NCBI RefSeq assembly: GCF_900199545.1
Contig: NZ_LT962670.1
Span: 299,461-363,460, forward strand
Direction: 5' to 3'
Origin: Raoultibacter massiliensis
GTDB taxonomy: Bacteria > Actinomycetota > Coriobacteriia > Coriobacteriales > Eggerthellaceae
Length of the DNA stretch: 64,000 nt
Notes under the pieces: generated by a model
The model's database searches: none
The model's input: the letters and a program-made list of their open reading frames with translations, nothing else
Told to the model about the DNA's origin: nothing
Shown here: one piece after another, positions 1 to 9,600 of the stretch
Numbering within the stretch: position 1 is the stretch's first letter
Layout of the letters: every line of letters begins with the position of its first letter
Made by a program: the position numbers and the translations under genes

Positions 1-214
1 CTCATCAGCCCCTCGCAAACCTCACTAGAAACTAGTGAATTTCTCCCCAAAATATCAAAACCGCACGTCAAAACCACCAGATTGAGTTGCGTTCTTCCCC
101 TAAAAAACTATTTCACATCTTTCCTTCGATGGCAAGTCAACGCCGAATTCGTACGATTGCGCCAATGAATCGCCCGAAATGTACGGGTGGTCGGAAGAAG
201 CGAGAGGAGGAGAG

Positions 215-826
215 ATGAGGGGAACAACGCTTGTGAGTAAGGGGGTTATTGCTTTGCTCGTTGCGGCATTCGCCGGCGCGGCTTTAGGCTGTTCGCCGCA
301 GGGACCATCGCAAGAGAGTGCTGGCGATCGAGGGCAGAACCAAGAAAGCGCCGCCCAAGTTGTATGGTCGCCTGATATGGATTGTACGACGTGCCATACC
401 GAGGAAGCGGCAACGATGGAAGACGGGTCGATGGGAGCATGCGTACACGTGCAGGAGGCGCAGACGGAATGTTCCACGTGCCATGTGGATTCTGCAACGC
501 TTTCGGAGGTGCACCAAGACGCGACGGCTACCGACGTGATGCCGAAGAAACTCAAGGAATCATCTGTTGAGCCAGCCACTTGTCAAGCTGCAGGGTGCCA
601 CGATGTGAGCGCTGATGACATGTTAGCTTTGACGGCCGATGTGACCGAGCTTACCGATTCGCAGGGCACGCAGGTCAATCCACACGAGGTCATGGGGCTG
701 ACCGCTGGACATGCCGATATTCTGTGTTCGGATTGCCACAGCATGCATAAGGCCAAAGCGAACGCAGCAGACACCTGTGTGAGTTGTCATCATGCTGGCG
801 TATACGAGTGCAATACGTGCCATTAG
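215..826 (+). CDS. Six-haem cytochrome c lipoprotein
   Basis: Small exported multihaem cytochrome, probably the electron donor to the flavoprotein encoded next. The 203-residue protein has a hydrophobic signal segment ending in a lipobox (LGC), so it should be a lipid-anchored protein outside the membrane. Five CXXCH haem motifs are visible (CTTCH, CSTCH, CSDCH, CVSCH and CNTCH at the very C terminus) plus one longer CX4CH-type motif (CQAAGCH), giving six predicted covalent haems. Extra histidines between them can serve as axial ligands. I chose the ATG at 215 because a strong GAGAGGAGG lies just upstream; an in-frame ATG at 179 would add residues before the signal peptide and has no comparable site. 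The family resembles cytochrome c3/NapC-associated haem domains of flavocytochrome fumarate reductases. The substrate of the pair cannot be told from sequence. Confidence 0.9.
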   Translation: MRGTTLVSKGVIALLVAAFAGAALGCSPQGPSQESAGDRGQNQESAAQVVWSPDMDCTTCHTEEAATMEDGSMGACVHVQEAQTECSTCHVDSATLSEVHQDATATDVMPKKLKESSVEPATCQAAGCHDVSADDMLALTADVTELTDSQGTQVNPHEVMGLTAGHADILCSDCHSMHKAKANAADTCVSCHHAGVYECNTCH

Positions 827-931
827 CTTTGCATGTCGGTTATACATTTTGGAAACCGATGCAGCTGGAAATTAAGAGGTTATGCCGTGCCATAACGGGT
901 GCGTGCGATACATCGAGGGAGAGGAATCATC

Positions 932-2521
932 ATGGAGCAAACACGGAGGGATTTCATCAAGGGAGCAGGTCTTGTTGCTGCGGGCGCGGCAGCGTTCACG
1001 GGAGTTTCGGCGCTCGCGGGATGCGCTTCTCAGCCAGCTGGCAAACCTGCACAGGAGGCTAAACACGAGTGCGATGTTGTGATTGCCGGAGCGGGAATCG
1101 GCGGGCTTGCCGCTGCGGTGAGCGCCGTTGAAGCGGGCGCGAATGTTATCCTTGTTGAGGCTTCGCAGAAGGTCGGCGGAACGAGTCGTTTCGCTGCGGG
1201 CGCATTCGGTCCGCGATTCGGGGCTGAGTGGGAGACGGCGTACGCAAAAGCTCCCATGTCAGATCCCGATCTAGGCAAACTCGTCTGCGATAATTGGGGG
1301 TCGTATGTCGAATGGATCGATGGGCTTGGTCTTGTAACCGAGGAGCTGGCTCCGGGAAGCCCGTATGTGTGGATGGGCGGTAAACGTCCCGCCGAAGAAG
1401 GATCGAAGAGCTATACGGACGAGTACTTACAGCAGTTCGGTGATATATTTACTGCCAAAGGCGGAACAACGCTTTTGGGAACCCGCGCGGTGAAGCTGCT
1501 GACCGATGAAAGCGGTGCCGTGACTGGTCTTGTTGCCGAAGACGCTGACGGGTCATTCGCTATTTCCGCGAAAGCCGTGATTCTCGCAACAGGCGGCTGG
1601 CAGTGCGACAAGGAGATGTGCACCAAGTACATTGGTCGCCATGCTGATTTGAGCCAAGCGCAGTGCGTTCCCTATCTTGACGGATCGGGCATCAAGATGG
1701 GCGTCGAGGCGGGGGCTCAGCTTTCAAGGAGTTTCGGTTCGTTTTACGGTCATCCGCAGCCATGGCCGATGAGCTATCTGAACGGCATCGATACGCCTGA
1801 GGGATACGAGGCTGTTGAAAACGTTGACGACGTACACGTGCTGTACTACGGTACTACCGAGCACTCGATCCAGAGCATGGGCATCTACGTCAATACCGAG
1901 GGCAAGCGCTTCGTCAACGAGGGCTTGGGATCTTCGCTCGTGAACCAGGAGATCATGCAGCAGCCTATGGCGCGCGCATACCTGATTCTCGACGAAGGCG
2001 TTCGCGAGATCATTCGCCAAACGCCATTCTGCAACGCTGCGATTATCGGTGGTGACCGAATCGATCATATGATCGAAAAAGGCATGACGGTTGTCCAGGC
2101 TGATAGCATCGAGGATCTCGGGGCTAAGATCGTGGCTGAAACGGCTGATGGCGTGAGCTTCAATGCGGTCAACATGGCGGCAACGGTCGCTGCTTACAAT
2201 GAGGCTGTTTCCTCGGGTCAAGCAGCAACAATTGAAGTGCCTCATGTCGGCACGGTTCCCGCAACGCCCCTGTCGACGCCCCCATTCTATGCGATTCCGG
2301 TCGTTGGCGGCATTATGGCAACGTTCGGTGGTTTGAAGATCAACACCGATACGCAGGTTATCGGAACCGATGCGCAGCCCATCGCCGGCCTCTATGCCGT
2401 ACCGGGCGCAGCAGGCGGCATCATGAATGGTGATTATTGGTGCGTTATGAGCGGCTATTCAGTGCTCGGTCGCCTTTCAGGCGAGGTTTCCACTGCATAT
2501 GCGAAGAGCGCTGGGAAATAG
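932..2521 (+). CDS. Tat-exported FAD-dependent reductase (flavocytochrome c fumarate reductase family)
   Basis: Flavoprotein subunit of an exported reductase, 529 residues. The N terminus has a twin-arginine motif (RRDFIK), a hydrophobic stretch and a lipobox (ALAGC), so it is a Tat-exported lipoprotein. A Rossmann FAD-binding motif follows (GAGIGGLAAAVSAVEAG). The family landmarks NTEGKRFVNEG in the middle and GGIMNGDYWCVMSGYSVLGR near the C terminus are intact. Members reduce activated double bonds such as fumarate, urocanate, methacrylate or cinnamates with electrons from a c-type cytochrome; here that donor is most likely the six-haem lipoprotein about 100 bases upstream. The start at 932 has a GAGGGAGAGGA site; an in-frame ATG at 899 would bury the Tat motif. 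The actual acceptor is unknown. Confidence 0.9.
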   Translation: MEQTRRDFIKGAGLVAAGAAAFTGVSALAGCASQPAGKPAQEAKHECDVVIAGAGIGGLAAAVSAVEAGANVILVEASQKVGGTSRFAAGAFGPRFGAEWETAYAKAPMSDPDLGKLVCDNWGSYVEWIDGLGLVTEELAPGSPYVWMGGKRPAEEGSKSYTDEYLQQFGDIFTAKGGTTLLGTRAVKLLTDESGAVTGLVAEDADGSFAISAKAVILATGGWQCDKEMCTKYIGRHADLSQAQCVPYLDGSGIKMGVEAGAQLSRSFGSFYGHPQPWPMSYLNGIDTPEGYEAVENVDDVHVLYYGTTEHSIQSMGIYVNTEGKRFVNEGLGSSLVNQEIMQQPMARAYLILDEGVREIIRQTPFCNAAIIGGDRIDHMIEKGMTVVQADSIEDLGAKIVAETADGVSFNAVNMAATVAAYNEAVSSGQAATIEVPHVGTVPATPLSTPPFYAIPVVGGIMATFGGLKINTDTQVIGTDAQPIAGLYAVPGAAGGIMNGDYWCVMSGYSVLGRLSGEVSTAYAKSAGK

Positions 2522-2561
2522 CGATCGGTTGAAAGGGGTCAATCCGCACTTCGATCTTGTT

Positions 2562-2595
2562 CAATGGCGCCGCATCAAGGGATGCGGCGCCATTG
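2562..2595. terminator. Perfect 15-bp hairpin after the reductase
   Basis: The arm CAATGGCGCCGCATC (2562-2576) and its exact reverse complement (2581-2595) flank the loop AAGG. There is no strong T tract, so it may be a terminator of either type or a 3' stabilising hairpin. It lies 40 bases after the flavoprotein stop. Confidence 0.75.
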
Positions 2596-2812
2596 CTTGT
2601 ATCGCAACGAATTCGACCGTTTCTTTCTTTTGTGGCAACAGATCGCCGCCAAATCGCTGTATCTCTTCTGGATATTGCACGATGAGCCTGCAAGGTGCCC
2701 GATAACCTGATACAAAAGATAAGGACAATCAAAAACGCTGCTATTGCATTGGGTCGGCATAAGGAACCGACCGCGGCAGTCTTGAAAACCGAACCTAAGG
2801 AGACCAGCTTTA

Positions 2813-4141
2813 ATGCCCGTTGCGCTAAGCCTTTTTCTTGTCCTGTTCTTTCTGTTGATGAACGCGTTCTTCGTCGTTGCAGAATTCGCTCTCGTTCGCG
2901 TGAGAAAATCCCAAGTCGAAATGGCCGTCGACGAGGGAAGGCGAGGAGCGAAGAATACCAAGCTCGTTGCCGACAACGTCAACGCGTACCTTTCTGCTTG
3001 CCAGCTCGGCATCACCCTTGCCTCTTTGGCGCTTGGCTGGTTGGGCGAGCCCGCTGTATCGGAGCTCATCCATCCGCTGCTTGCAGCCATCGGATTGCCC
3101 GATGCTGCCATCTCGGCCATCGCCGTTGCCATCGGCTTCATTATCATCACCGCCCTCCATATTGTGGTAGGCGAGCTCATTCCCAAATCGCTCGCGATTT
3201 TCAGCACCATGAAGTACGCGCTTTTGACGGCGACGCCCCTCGTGTGGTTTTACCGCATCACGTACCCGGTCATGTGGCTGTTCAACACCATCACGAACGG
3301 CGTCATGAAACTCGCAGGTCACGATGTTGCCAACGAGCACGAGGTGTATACCGGTGAGGAGATCAAGCTGCTCATCGATGAGAGCACCGAAAGCGGCCTG
3401 ATCGACGCCGATCAGAATACCTATGTTGATAATATTTTCGACCTTGGCGACAAAGACGCCGAGGCGATCATGACCCCGCGCACCGAGCTTATCTGCATCG
3501 ACCTTGAGGACACGCTCGAGGAAAACGTCAAGACGATGCAGCAGTACAAGTACACGCGCTATCCCGTGATCCGCGGCAACAAGGACGATATCGTCGGGTT
3601 CGTGCACATCAAAGACCTGTACAGCTTACCTGCGGGTACGACGATGGACGATCTTAAGATCCGCACGATCCATGCGGTTCCCGAAAGCATTCCGATCGCG
3701 AAGCTTCTGCAGACCCTGCAGGAAAAGCGCACGAAGATCGCCGTCGTGGTTGACGAGCACGGCGGTACGTCGGGCATTGTGACCATGAGCGACATCATGG
3801 GCCAGATCGTCGGCAAGCTCGATGACGAATACATGCACGACGATACCGACGAGGTGAAGAAGCTCGCCGACGGTCACTATCTGGTGGACGGCTCGCTTCC
3901 TATCGACGAGCTTTCGGAGCTCATGGGCTTCGAGCCTGAAGAGGCGGGAGATTGCGAAACTGCAGGCGGCTTGCTGTTCGACCTGTTCGGGCAGATTCCC
4001 GAGGAAGGCGACAAGGTGTCTGCCGAAGAGGGTGAGACGAAAGTCGATTTCACCGTCAAGAAGATGGATGTTCGCCGCATCGACAAGATCGACATGATGA
4101 TCGAGCATGTTGAAAAGGAAGAGGGGAAAGAAGGGGAGTAG
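2813..4141 (+). CDS. CNNM/HlyC-CorC family membrane protein (DUF21-CBS)
   Basis: Integral membrane protein of 442 residues in the DUF21-CBS-CorC_HlyC architecture often annotated as haemolysin C or a Mg2+/Co2+ efflux-type protein. The N-terminal 150 residues hold the hydrophobic DUF21 segments (start MPVALSLFLVLFFLLMNAFF, then helices around residues 55-100 and 130-150). Two CBS domains follow (AIMTPRTELICI ... GFVHIKDLY, and IAVVVDEHGGTSGIVTMSD). The C terminus is the transporter-associated domain (HYLVDGSLPIDELSELMGF). A CTAAGGAGA site precedes the ATG. The gene stands alone with its own terminator. Family members are implicated in Mg2+ homeostasis; that role is inferred here. Confidence 0.9.
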   Translation: MPVALSLFLVLFFLLMNAFFVVAEFALVRVRKSQVEMAVDEGRRGAKNTKLVADNVNAYLSACQLGITLASLALGWLGEPAVSELIHPLLAAIGLPDAAISAIAVAIGFIIITALHIVVGELIPKSLAIFSTMKYALLTATPLVWFYRITYPVMWLFNTITNGVMKLAGHDVANEHEVYTGEEIKLLIDESTESGLIDADQNTYVDNIFDLGDKDAEAIMTPRTELICIDLEDTLEENVKTMQQYKYTRYPVIRGNKDDIVGFVHIKDLYSLPAGTTMDDLKIRTIHAVPESIPIAKLLQTLQEKRTKIAVVVDEHGGTSGIVTMSDIMGQIVGKLDDEYMHDDTDEVKKLADGHYLVDGSLPIDELSELMGFEPEEAGDCETAGGLLFDLFGQIPEEGDKVSAEEGETKVDFTVKKMDVRRIDKIDMMIEHVEKEEGKEGE

Positions 4142-4179
4142 CCGCTGGGTTGCCCCGACTTTCAGAGCAATGGTTTCGG

Positions 4180-4203
4180 CGGCGTCCTTTGGGCGCCGTT
4201 TTG
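4180..4203 (+). terminator. Intrinsic terminator of the CNNM-like gene
   Basis: Eight-pair GC-rich stem CGGCGTCC / GGGCGCCG (one G.T pair), loop TTT, followed by TTTT, starting about 40 bases after the stop at 4141. It abuts the 3' end of the oppositely oriented amidohydrolase gene. Confidence 0.85.
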
Positions 4204-4211
4204 ACGTATGG

Positions 4212-5006
4212 TCAGCCGATCTTCTCGCCGATGAAGCGTTCGGCGTTGTGCCAGAGCATATCCTCGAGCTCGTCATCGGAAAAGCGGCATCCGATGAATT
4301 TTTCGTATTCGCCTACAGGGTCCCAGAGCGGATAGTCCGATCCGAACAGAATGCGATCGGTGCCGTAAAGCCTGCAAAGCTCTCTGGTGCGCTTCTGCCC
4401 GACATAGAGGATCGAACTCGATACGTCGAGAAAGCAGCGCTCCTCGCGGAGAAGCTCGAGGGCGAGATCGAGTACCAGGCACCCGCCCAAATGCGCTGCA
4501 TTCACGATGAGGCAGGGAAAGGTGCGCAGGATCTTTTTGAGTCGGGCCGGATGAGAGCAGGTTCGCTCCCGATCGCCCATGTGCATGATGATCGGGAGCC
4601 GACGGCTTTCGGCAATTTCGTAGACGGTCATGAGCCGCGGATCGTCGATATTGACTTCTTGCATGTCGGGGTGGAGCTTGATGCCTTTGAGGCCAAGCTC
4701 TACGGCTCGCTTTATCTCCTTTTCCGGATCGGCGTAGTCTTGGTGCATGGCCATGAACCCGGTGAATTCGGGATGCCGCGCGCATTCCGACGCGATGAAT
4801 GAGTTGATGCTTTCGACCGAATGGGCGCTCGTGGCAACTGAGTGAACGACGAAGTTGGTGATGGGGGAGTTTGCCGTTGCGGCGACCAGGCCCTCAGAGG
4901 TGCCTTCGCCTTCTGTGGACATGTTGTAGAAGCCGGCAATGGAGCTTACCGCTCGCGTTGCGATCTTCTCGGGATAGATGTGCGCGTGAATGTCGATTAC
5001 GGTCAT
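4212..5006 (-). CDS. Amidohydrolase-family protein, copy A
   Basis: Metal-dependent amidohydrolase of the amidohydrolase-2 type (COG2159-like), 264 residues, cytoplasmic. The N terminus carries the paired metal-binding histidines (DIHAHIYP). Further landmarks are HQDYADPEKE, GLKGIKLHPD, PIIMHMGD, NAAHLGG and, near the end, ILFGSDYPLWDP with the catalytic-type Asp. Members hydrolyse C-N or lactone bonds or decarboxylate aromatic acids; the substrate here is unknown. I start at the ATG at 5006, with AAGGTG upstream, because this gives exactly the length and N terminus of the paralogue; an in-frame GTG at 5015 would add three residues. It follows copy B by 54 bases on the same strand and is probably cotranscribed. 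Confidence 0.87.
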   Translation of the reverse strand: MTVIDIHAHIYPEKIATRAVSSIAGFYNMSTEGEGTSEGLVAATANSPITNFVVHSVATSAHSVESINSFIASECARHPEFTGFMAMHQDYADPEKEIKRAVELGLKGIKLHPDMQEVNIDDPRLMTVYEIAESRRLPIIMHMGDRERTCSHPARLKKILRTFPCLIVNAAHLGGCLVLDLALELLREERCFLDVSSSILYVGQKRTRELCRLYGTDRILFGSDYPLWDPVGEYEKFIGCRFSDDELEDMLWHNAERFIGEKIG

Positions 5007-5060
5007 ATTCGTCACCTTGCCGTTTTTGCAGCTAGCGCCTGCAAGCTCCGCCTTCCAGGG

Positions 5061-5855
5061 CTAGCCGTTGACGGCTGATCCGAGGAAGCGTTCCGCGTTG
5101 TGCCAGAGCATGTCCTCGAGCTCGTTATCGGAAAAATCTATACTCGTGAACGCGTTGTACTCCGAAACGGGATCCCACATGGGGAAATCGGAACCGAATA
5201 AAACGCGATCGGTGCCGTAGAGCTTGCAGAGCTCTTTGGTGCGGCGCTTGCCGAGCCAGAACATCGAACTCGACATATCAATGAAACAGCGTTCCTCGCC
5301 GAGGAGATCGTAGGCAACTTCCGGCATCGACCAACCCCCGAAATGCGCAGCGTCAACAACAAGGTCGGGAAAAGCGTGCAGAACGTTCTTGAGCCGTCGA
5401 GGATGCGAGAAGTCGTGGCGATAATCGCCCATATGAATGATTATGGGCAGGCGGCCCTGAATCATCTCGTACACCTTCATGAGACGGGGGTCGTCGAGGT
5501 TGACTTCCTGCGTGTCGGGATGGATTTTCATGCCCTTGAGACCAAGTTCTACGGCTCGCTCGATCTCCTTTTCCGGATCGGCGTAGTCTTGGTGCATGGC
5601 CATGAACCCGGTGAATTCGGGATGCTGAGCGCATTCCGATGCGATGAAGTCGTTGATGCTTTCGACCGAATGGGCGTTAGTTGCTACCGAGTGCACGACG
5701 AAGTTGGTGATAGGGGAGTTTTCCATCGAGGAGAGAAGATGCTCCGATGTGCCTTTCCCATACATGGATGTGCTGTAGAAACTGCCGATAGCGTCAACCG
5801 CTTTGCTTGCGATTTTTTCGGGATAGATGTGGGCATGGACGTCGATGACGGTCAT
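5061..5855 (-). CDS. Amidohydrolase-family protein, copy B
   Basis: Tandem paralogue of the gene just downstream, also 264 residues. Long blocks are identical (NSPITNFVVHSVAT, HPEFTGFMAMHQDYADPEKE, NELEDMLWHNAERF with one change). The metal motif DVHAHIYP and the GSDFPMWDP block are intact, so both copies look functional. Divergence is concentrated around residues 25-50 and in the second half (for example WSMPEVAYDLLGEER versus CLVLDLALELLREER), which suggests different substrate pockets. I chose the ATG at 5855 (GAGGTACCTGCA upstream). The reading frame stays open for another 100 codons upstream but has no family similarity there and crosses the tRNA. Its own promoter should lie in 5856-6130. 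Confidence 0.87.
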   Translation of the reverse strand: MTVIDVHAHIYPEKIASKAVDAIGSFYSTSMYGKGTSEHLLSSMENSPITNFVVHSVATNAHSVESINDFIASECAQHPEFTGFMAMHQDYADPEKEIERAVELGLKGMKIHPDTQEVNLDDPRLMKVYEMIQGRLPIIIHMGDYRHDFSHPRRLKNVLHAFPDLVVDAAHFGGWSMPEVAYDLLGEERCFIDMSSSMFWLGKRRTKELCKLYGTDRVLFGSDFPMWDPVSEYNAFTSIDFSDNELEDMLWHNAERFLGSAVNG

Positions 5856-6042
5856 TGCAGGTACCTCGTATTCGAATGCGTATGCGCTTTTGTTCGATTC
5901 GATTGTAATACAGCGAATGTCGCATGGGGCAGCTTTTGGCGGCTTCACCTCATAATACGTACGGGTTGGCATCGGATTTGGCAGAGATTCTGCGGCCTTC
6001 GGAGTGGCAATTCCGCACATTTTGTGAAGGAAAAAACAATTC

Positions 6043-6071
6043 TTGCCAGAAAGGGTCGAGCAGAGTATTAT
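6043..6071 (+). promoter_or_regulatory. Sigma-70-type promoter for initiator tRNA
   Basis: TTGCCA (6043-6048), a 17-base spacer and TATTAT (6066-6071), about 60 bases before the tRNA 5' end. It is one of the clearest consensus promoters in the window and points into the tRNA. Confidence 0.75.
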
Positions 6072-6130
6072 ATCTTCTTGCCGCTTTTCCTGTTCTTGAT
6101 ATATCGAATGGATGCAAGTTGGCACCATAG

Positions 6131-6207
6131 TGCGGGATGGAGCAGTCTGGTAGCTCGCCGGGCTCATAACCCGGAGGTCGTTGGTTCAAATCCAGCTCCC
6201 GCGACCA
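6131..6207 (+). tRNA. Initiator tRNA-fMet (CAU)
   Basis: 77-nt cloverleaf with encoded CCA. The anticodon arm reads GGGCTCATAACCC: anticodon CAT flanked by three consecutive G-C pairs, the hallmark of bacterial initiator tRNA. The T arm is GTTGG-TTCAAAT-CCAGC, and the acceptor is TGCGGGA/TCCCGCG with discriminator A. Position 1-72 is T.G rather than the C-A mismatch of E. coli; both lack a strong pair, as initiators need for formylation. The D arm with AGCAGTCTGGTAGCT also matches initiators. Confidence 0.95.
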
Positions 6208-6216
6208 AAATTACAG

Positions 6217-6242
6217 GTCAGGACGTATGTCCTGACTTTTTT
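6217..6242 (+). terminator. Intrinsic terminator of the tRNA
   Basis: Perfect eight-pair stem GTCAGGAC / GTCCTGAC with loop GTAT, followed by six T. It begins 10 bases after the tRNA CCA end. Confidence 0.95.
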
Positions 6243-6665
6243 CTTTCGAGCTTCTGTGGGGTTGGACACTGGATATCCATGTAATTTTCTGCGATAGGAC
6301 GTACGGCTCGATCATGAAATTCAAAGCGTTTCGGATGTGGCTCTTTGAAGATAATGGTCTCTAAAATCTGATCGATAGCACTTCAGAGTGGTTTTTGTCG
6401 CAAAAGTTGCTTATTTCGCTACTATTGCAACACCATGAGAAGGAAAAAGCAGCATATCTAACATAGAAGAGCTTGCGGCGTCTAAGAGCGCCTCATCCAA
6501 TTTGGTTTCATCCAATCGATGAAATTTTTATTCTCATGTCCTTTTCGGGTACTGCAACGGTTGACAGCTGTTTTTCGCTGTACTAAATAGTATGTGAAAA
6601 TCTGATTTCATCAGGTAAAACACAATTAAAGCAGTTGTAATTGACTCGAAAGGAGAAGAGAGAAC
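6243..6665. other. AT-rich intergenic region upstream of the surface protein
   Basis: About 420 bases without a credible gene and visibly richer in A+T than the neighbouring coding DNA. A possible promoter for the surface protein is TTGACA at 6561-6566 with a weak TAAATA 17 bases on (6584-6589); a long untranslated leader of about 70 bases would follow. I see no tRNA fragment repeat that would mark an integrated element. Confidence 0.45.
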
Positions 6666-9600
6666 GTGAAGCGAAACGACGCACTGAAACGCACAATGTC
6701 GATAGTTCTCTCGATGGCCCTGGCGATGTCGTTCGGATTGCCAACGGTAGCCTGGGCATCGGGGGGGGGTGCGCTCTCCGCTGCGGATTCTGCGGCGCCT
6801 CAGCTTGATGACGGCAGCGGAGAAGGTCGACTTCTGGATGGGGGCGAGACGGCGTCTTCGAAAAACCCGACGGAAGAACCGAAAGCGCTTGCCGCGGACG
6901 ACGTCCTTGGCGAGACGGACGATAGCGACGTATCCGCTGCTCCTTTGTCGGCGGGCGTAGCGGAGGTTAGCGGCCAGATGTATCCAACGCTTAAGGACGC
7001 GTTCGCCGCCGTTCCGTTCGATGGGACCGAGACGGTTGTCAGAATGCTCGACGACGTCGAAATGATTTCCGACGACATCGTAACGGTGCGAGAAGGCCAA
7101 AACGTCGTTCTCAATATGGCCGGACACCGTATCGCCGCTGCAAGCGACGGATTCAAAGGCCGCCCCATCGTGAATCGCGGCACGCTGGTTGTGCAGGGCG
7201 ACGGAACGATCGATGTGAGTGGAGCCCGGGAGAACGGGTGGGGCTCTATTGAAAATTACGGTACGCTCACCGTGGTCGACGGTACGTTTCGTGGTACGCT
7301 TGAGAGCAATTCGGTGAACATCTGGAACCGTGCGGGCGGAAATGCCACTTTCAAGGGCGGCAGATACGACACCAACGCAACTGCCTTGCGCACCGCAGAA
7401 GGATCGACGACTGCAATCGAGGGGGGATATTGGGAAAGCCCCTGGTATTCCGTGGTGGAAAACGGCGGAACGATGACCATTTCGGGCGGCGACTTCAAGA
7501 ATACGTCGTGCAGCGCCTGCGATAGCCATTGGGGCTATACGGTTCGAAGCGGTCTTGAGGCTGATGGGGCATACCTCGCGTTCGAAAGCGGCACGGTCAC
7601 GGGCGTTCAGGGTGGCCTTGCGATCGTGGGAGGCTCGGCCGACATTTACGGGGGGACGTTTTCGACGGTCGATTGCGTGAACGATTCAACGCATACGGCA
7701 ACGTTTTACGCGCTTTACGTAGCGGGTGATTCGTACGAGACCTCTGCAACGGTGTACGGCGGCGAGTTTTCGTCTTCGCAGCGCGAGGCCGTGCACGTTG
7801 GCAACAACAATGCTGGAGGAGACGGGGGCAACCGGCAAGAGGCCACGATTGTCGTCAAAGGAGGCTCTTTCATGGGTGGCGGCAGCGGGAAAACCGCCAT
7901 CGTAACGGATAACGTATTGGGCGGCGCGGCAATTTCTGGCGGTACGTTCTCCGCAAAGCCCGCCGACGATATGTTCGCGCAAGGCTACGAGCCGGTTCAG
8001 GGGGGAGACGGCAGCTGGGGCGTCGTCGTACCCGATCCCGTCGCATCGATCGGCGGCGTGGATTACCCGTCGGTGCAAGCTGCGATCGATGATGCGGGCG
8101 AGGGCGAGACCGTTGCGCTTTTGGCGAACACCGCAGAAAACATAGCGGTGTCTGTCGAGAAAAGCATCGCGTTGGATCTTTCGGGGTTCACGCTTTCCGT
8201 CGATAAGCCCATTAGCGTCACGGGGGAGCTTGTTGTCGAAGACAGCAAGGCCGTTGCCGATCCTGCTGTAAGCGATGATTTCGAAAGCGTAACCTATGCA
8301 GCGGGGAAGATTGTCAACACGCGTGATGCGAGGGGTTCTGAGGCTGTTGTCGTCGAAGTGAAGGATGGGGGCGTCTTTACCCAGAAGAGCGGGACGATCG
8401 AATCGATGAAAAACTACACGGTTGCGGTGTACGGCTCGACGGTTCCCGGTGCGAGCCCTGTTGAAAGCAAGGCGTTTATCGAGGGAGGGTATCAAATTGC
8501 TCCTGAGGGAGGGCCTGGCGTTTTTGGCAACGGCGCGTACCTCAAAGTGTCCGGTGGCGTGATCGTCGGCACCGACAATGCCGCCGTTGCGGGCAACGGA
8601 ACCAATACCGATGCGATTGCGTACGGCGGGACGACAATCGACATTACCGGCGGCACGCTCATCGGCCATATCGTCTCGGACGGATACATCGCCTGCGGCA
8701 TCTATCATCCCCAATCCGGCGTGCTCAACATCTCAGGAGGCACGATTTACGCAGATGGGGGTGTCGGCATCCTGATGCGCGGGGGCGTGCTCGATATGAC
8801 GGGTGGAACCGTGATCGCCACGGGAAGCACCCAAGGCAAGGTTGGCGACAGCACGGTTATCCAAGACTGCTATGGCATACAGATTGACGGCAGCAGCAAA
8901 TACTACGATAGTTCGAACAGCGTGGTGCATATCCAAGGGGGCTCTGTGAGTGCGGCCGAGGGAGTTCCCGCTCTCAACGTTACAGCCGAAGAGGGGGGAT
9001 CTGCTGAAAACAAGATGGTGGTTTCGGGTGGCGAATTCAGCTCCGAGATCCCTGCCGATTATTGCGCCGAAGGCTTTGAGCCGGTTCGCAACGCGGATGG
9101 AAGTTATGGCGTGGTCGAGATCGAGACAACTGCCGTTTCCGCCTATTCTCTGATCGCATACGAGGGCGGTATGGGTGAAAACGCACTCCCCGATCCCGAG
9201 TGGGCGTTCGACGTGGACAGCATTACCGTCGACGACGAACCGCTTTCCGATTCGGACGCGCTTCCTTTCGAATGGGAATGGGTTGACGGATCGGGAGCTC
9301 CTGTCGATGGCGTTGCCGACGAGGGTGTGTACGAGCTTCGAGCGTGGAAGAGCGCTGACACCGCCGATGCGACGCTGAAGGTTGACGGCACTGTACTTGA
9401 ATTCGCCGATGACGGCACTGTTGTTGCGGCAGGCAGCGATACAGGTGAGGCTGCAACGGTTGAGGTGCGCGCCGTGGCAAACGCCGATGCTGCGGTTGCT
9501 CTCGACCCTTCCGTCTTGCGCCCGGTTTACAATTCGGAAAGCCCTCTGGCCCCTTCTGCTAGCAGCAAGGCTGCAATCAATGCCCTGAGCGTGTCCGATG

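Noticed and set aside
7686..8714. Minus-strand open frame of 342 codons inside the surface protein
   Set aside because: Shadow of the GC-rich repetitive gene; Arg/Asn/Asp-rich nonsense composition and no start site.
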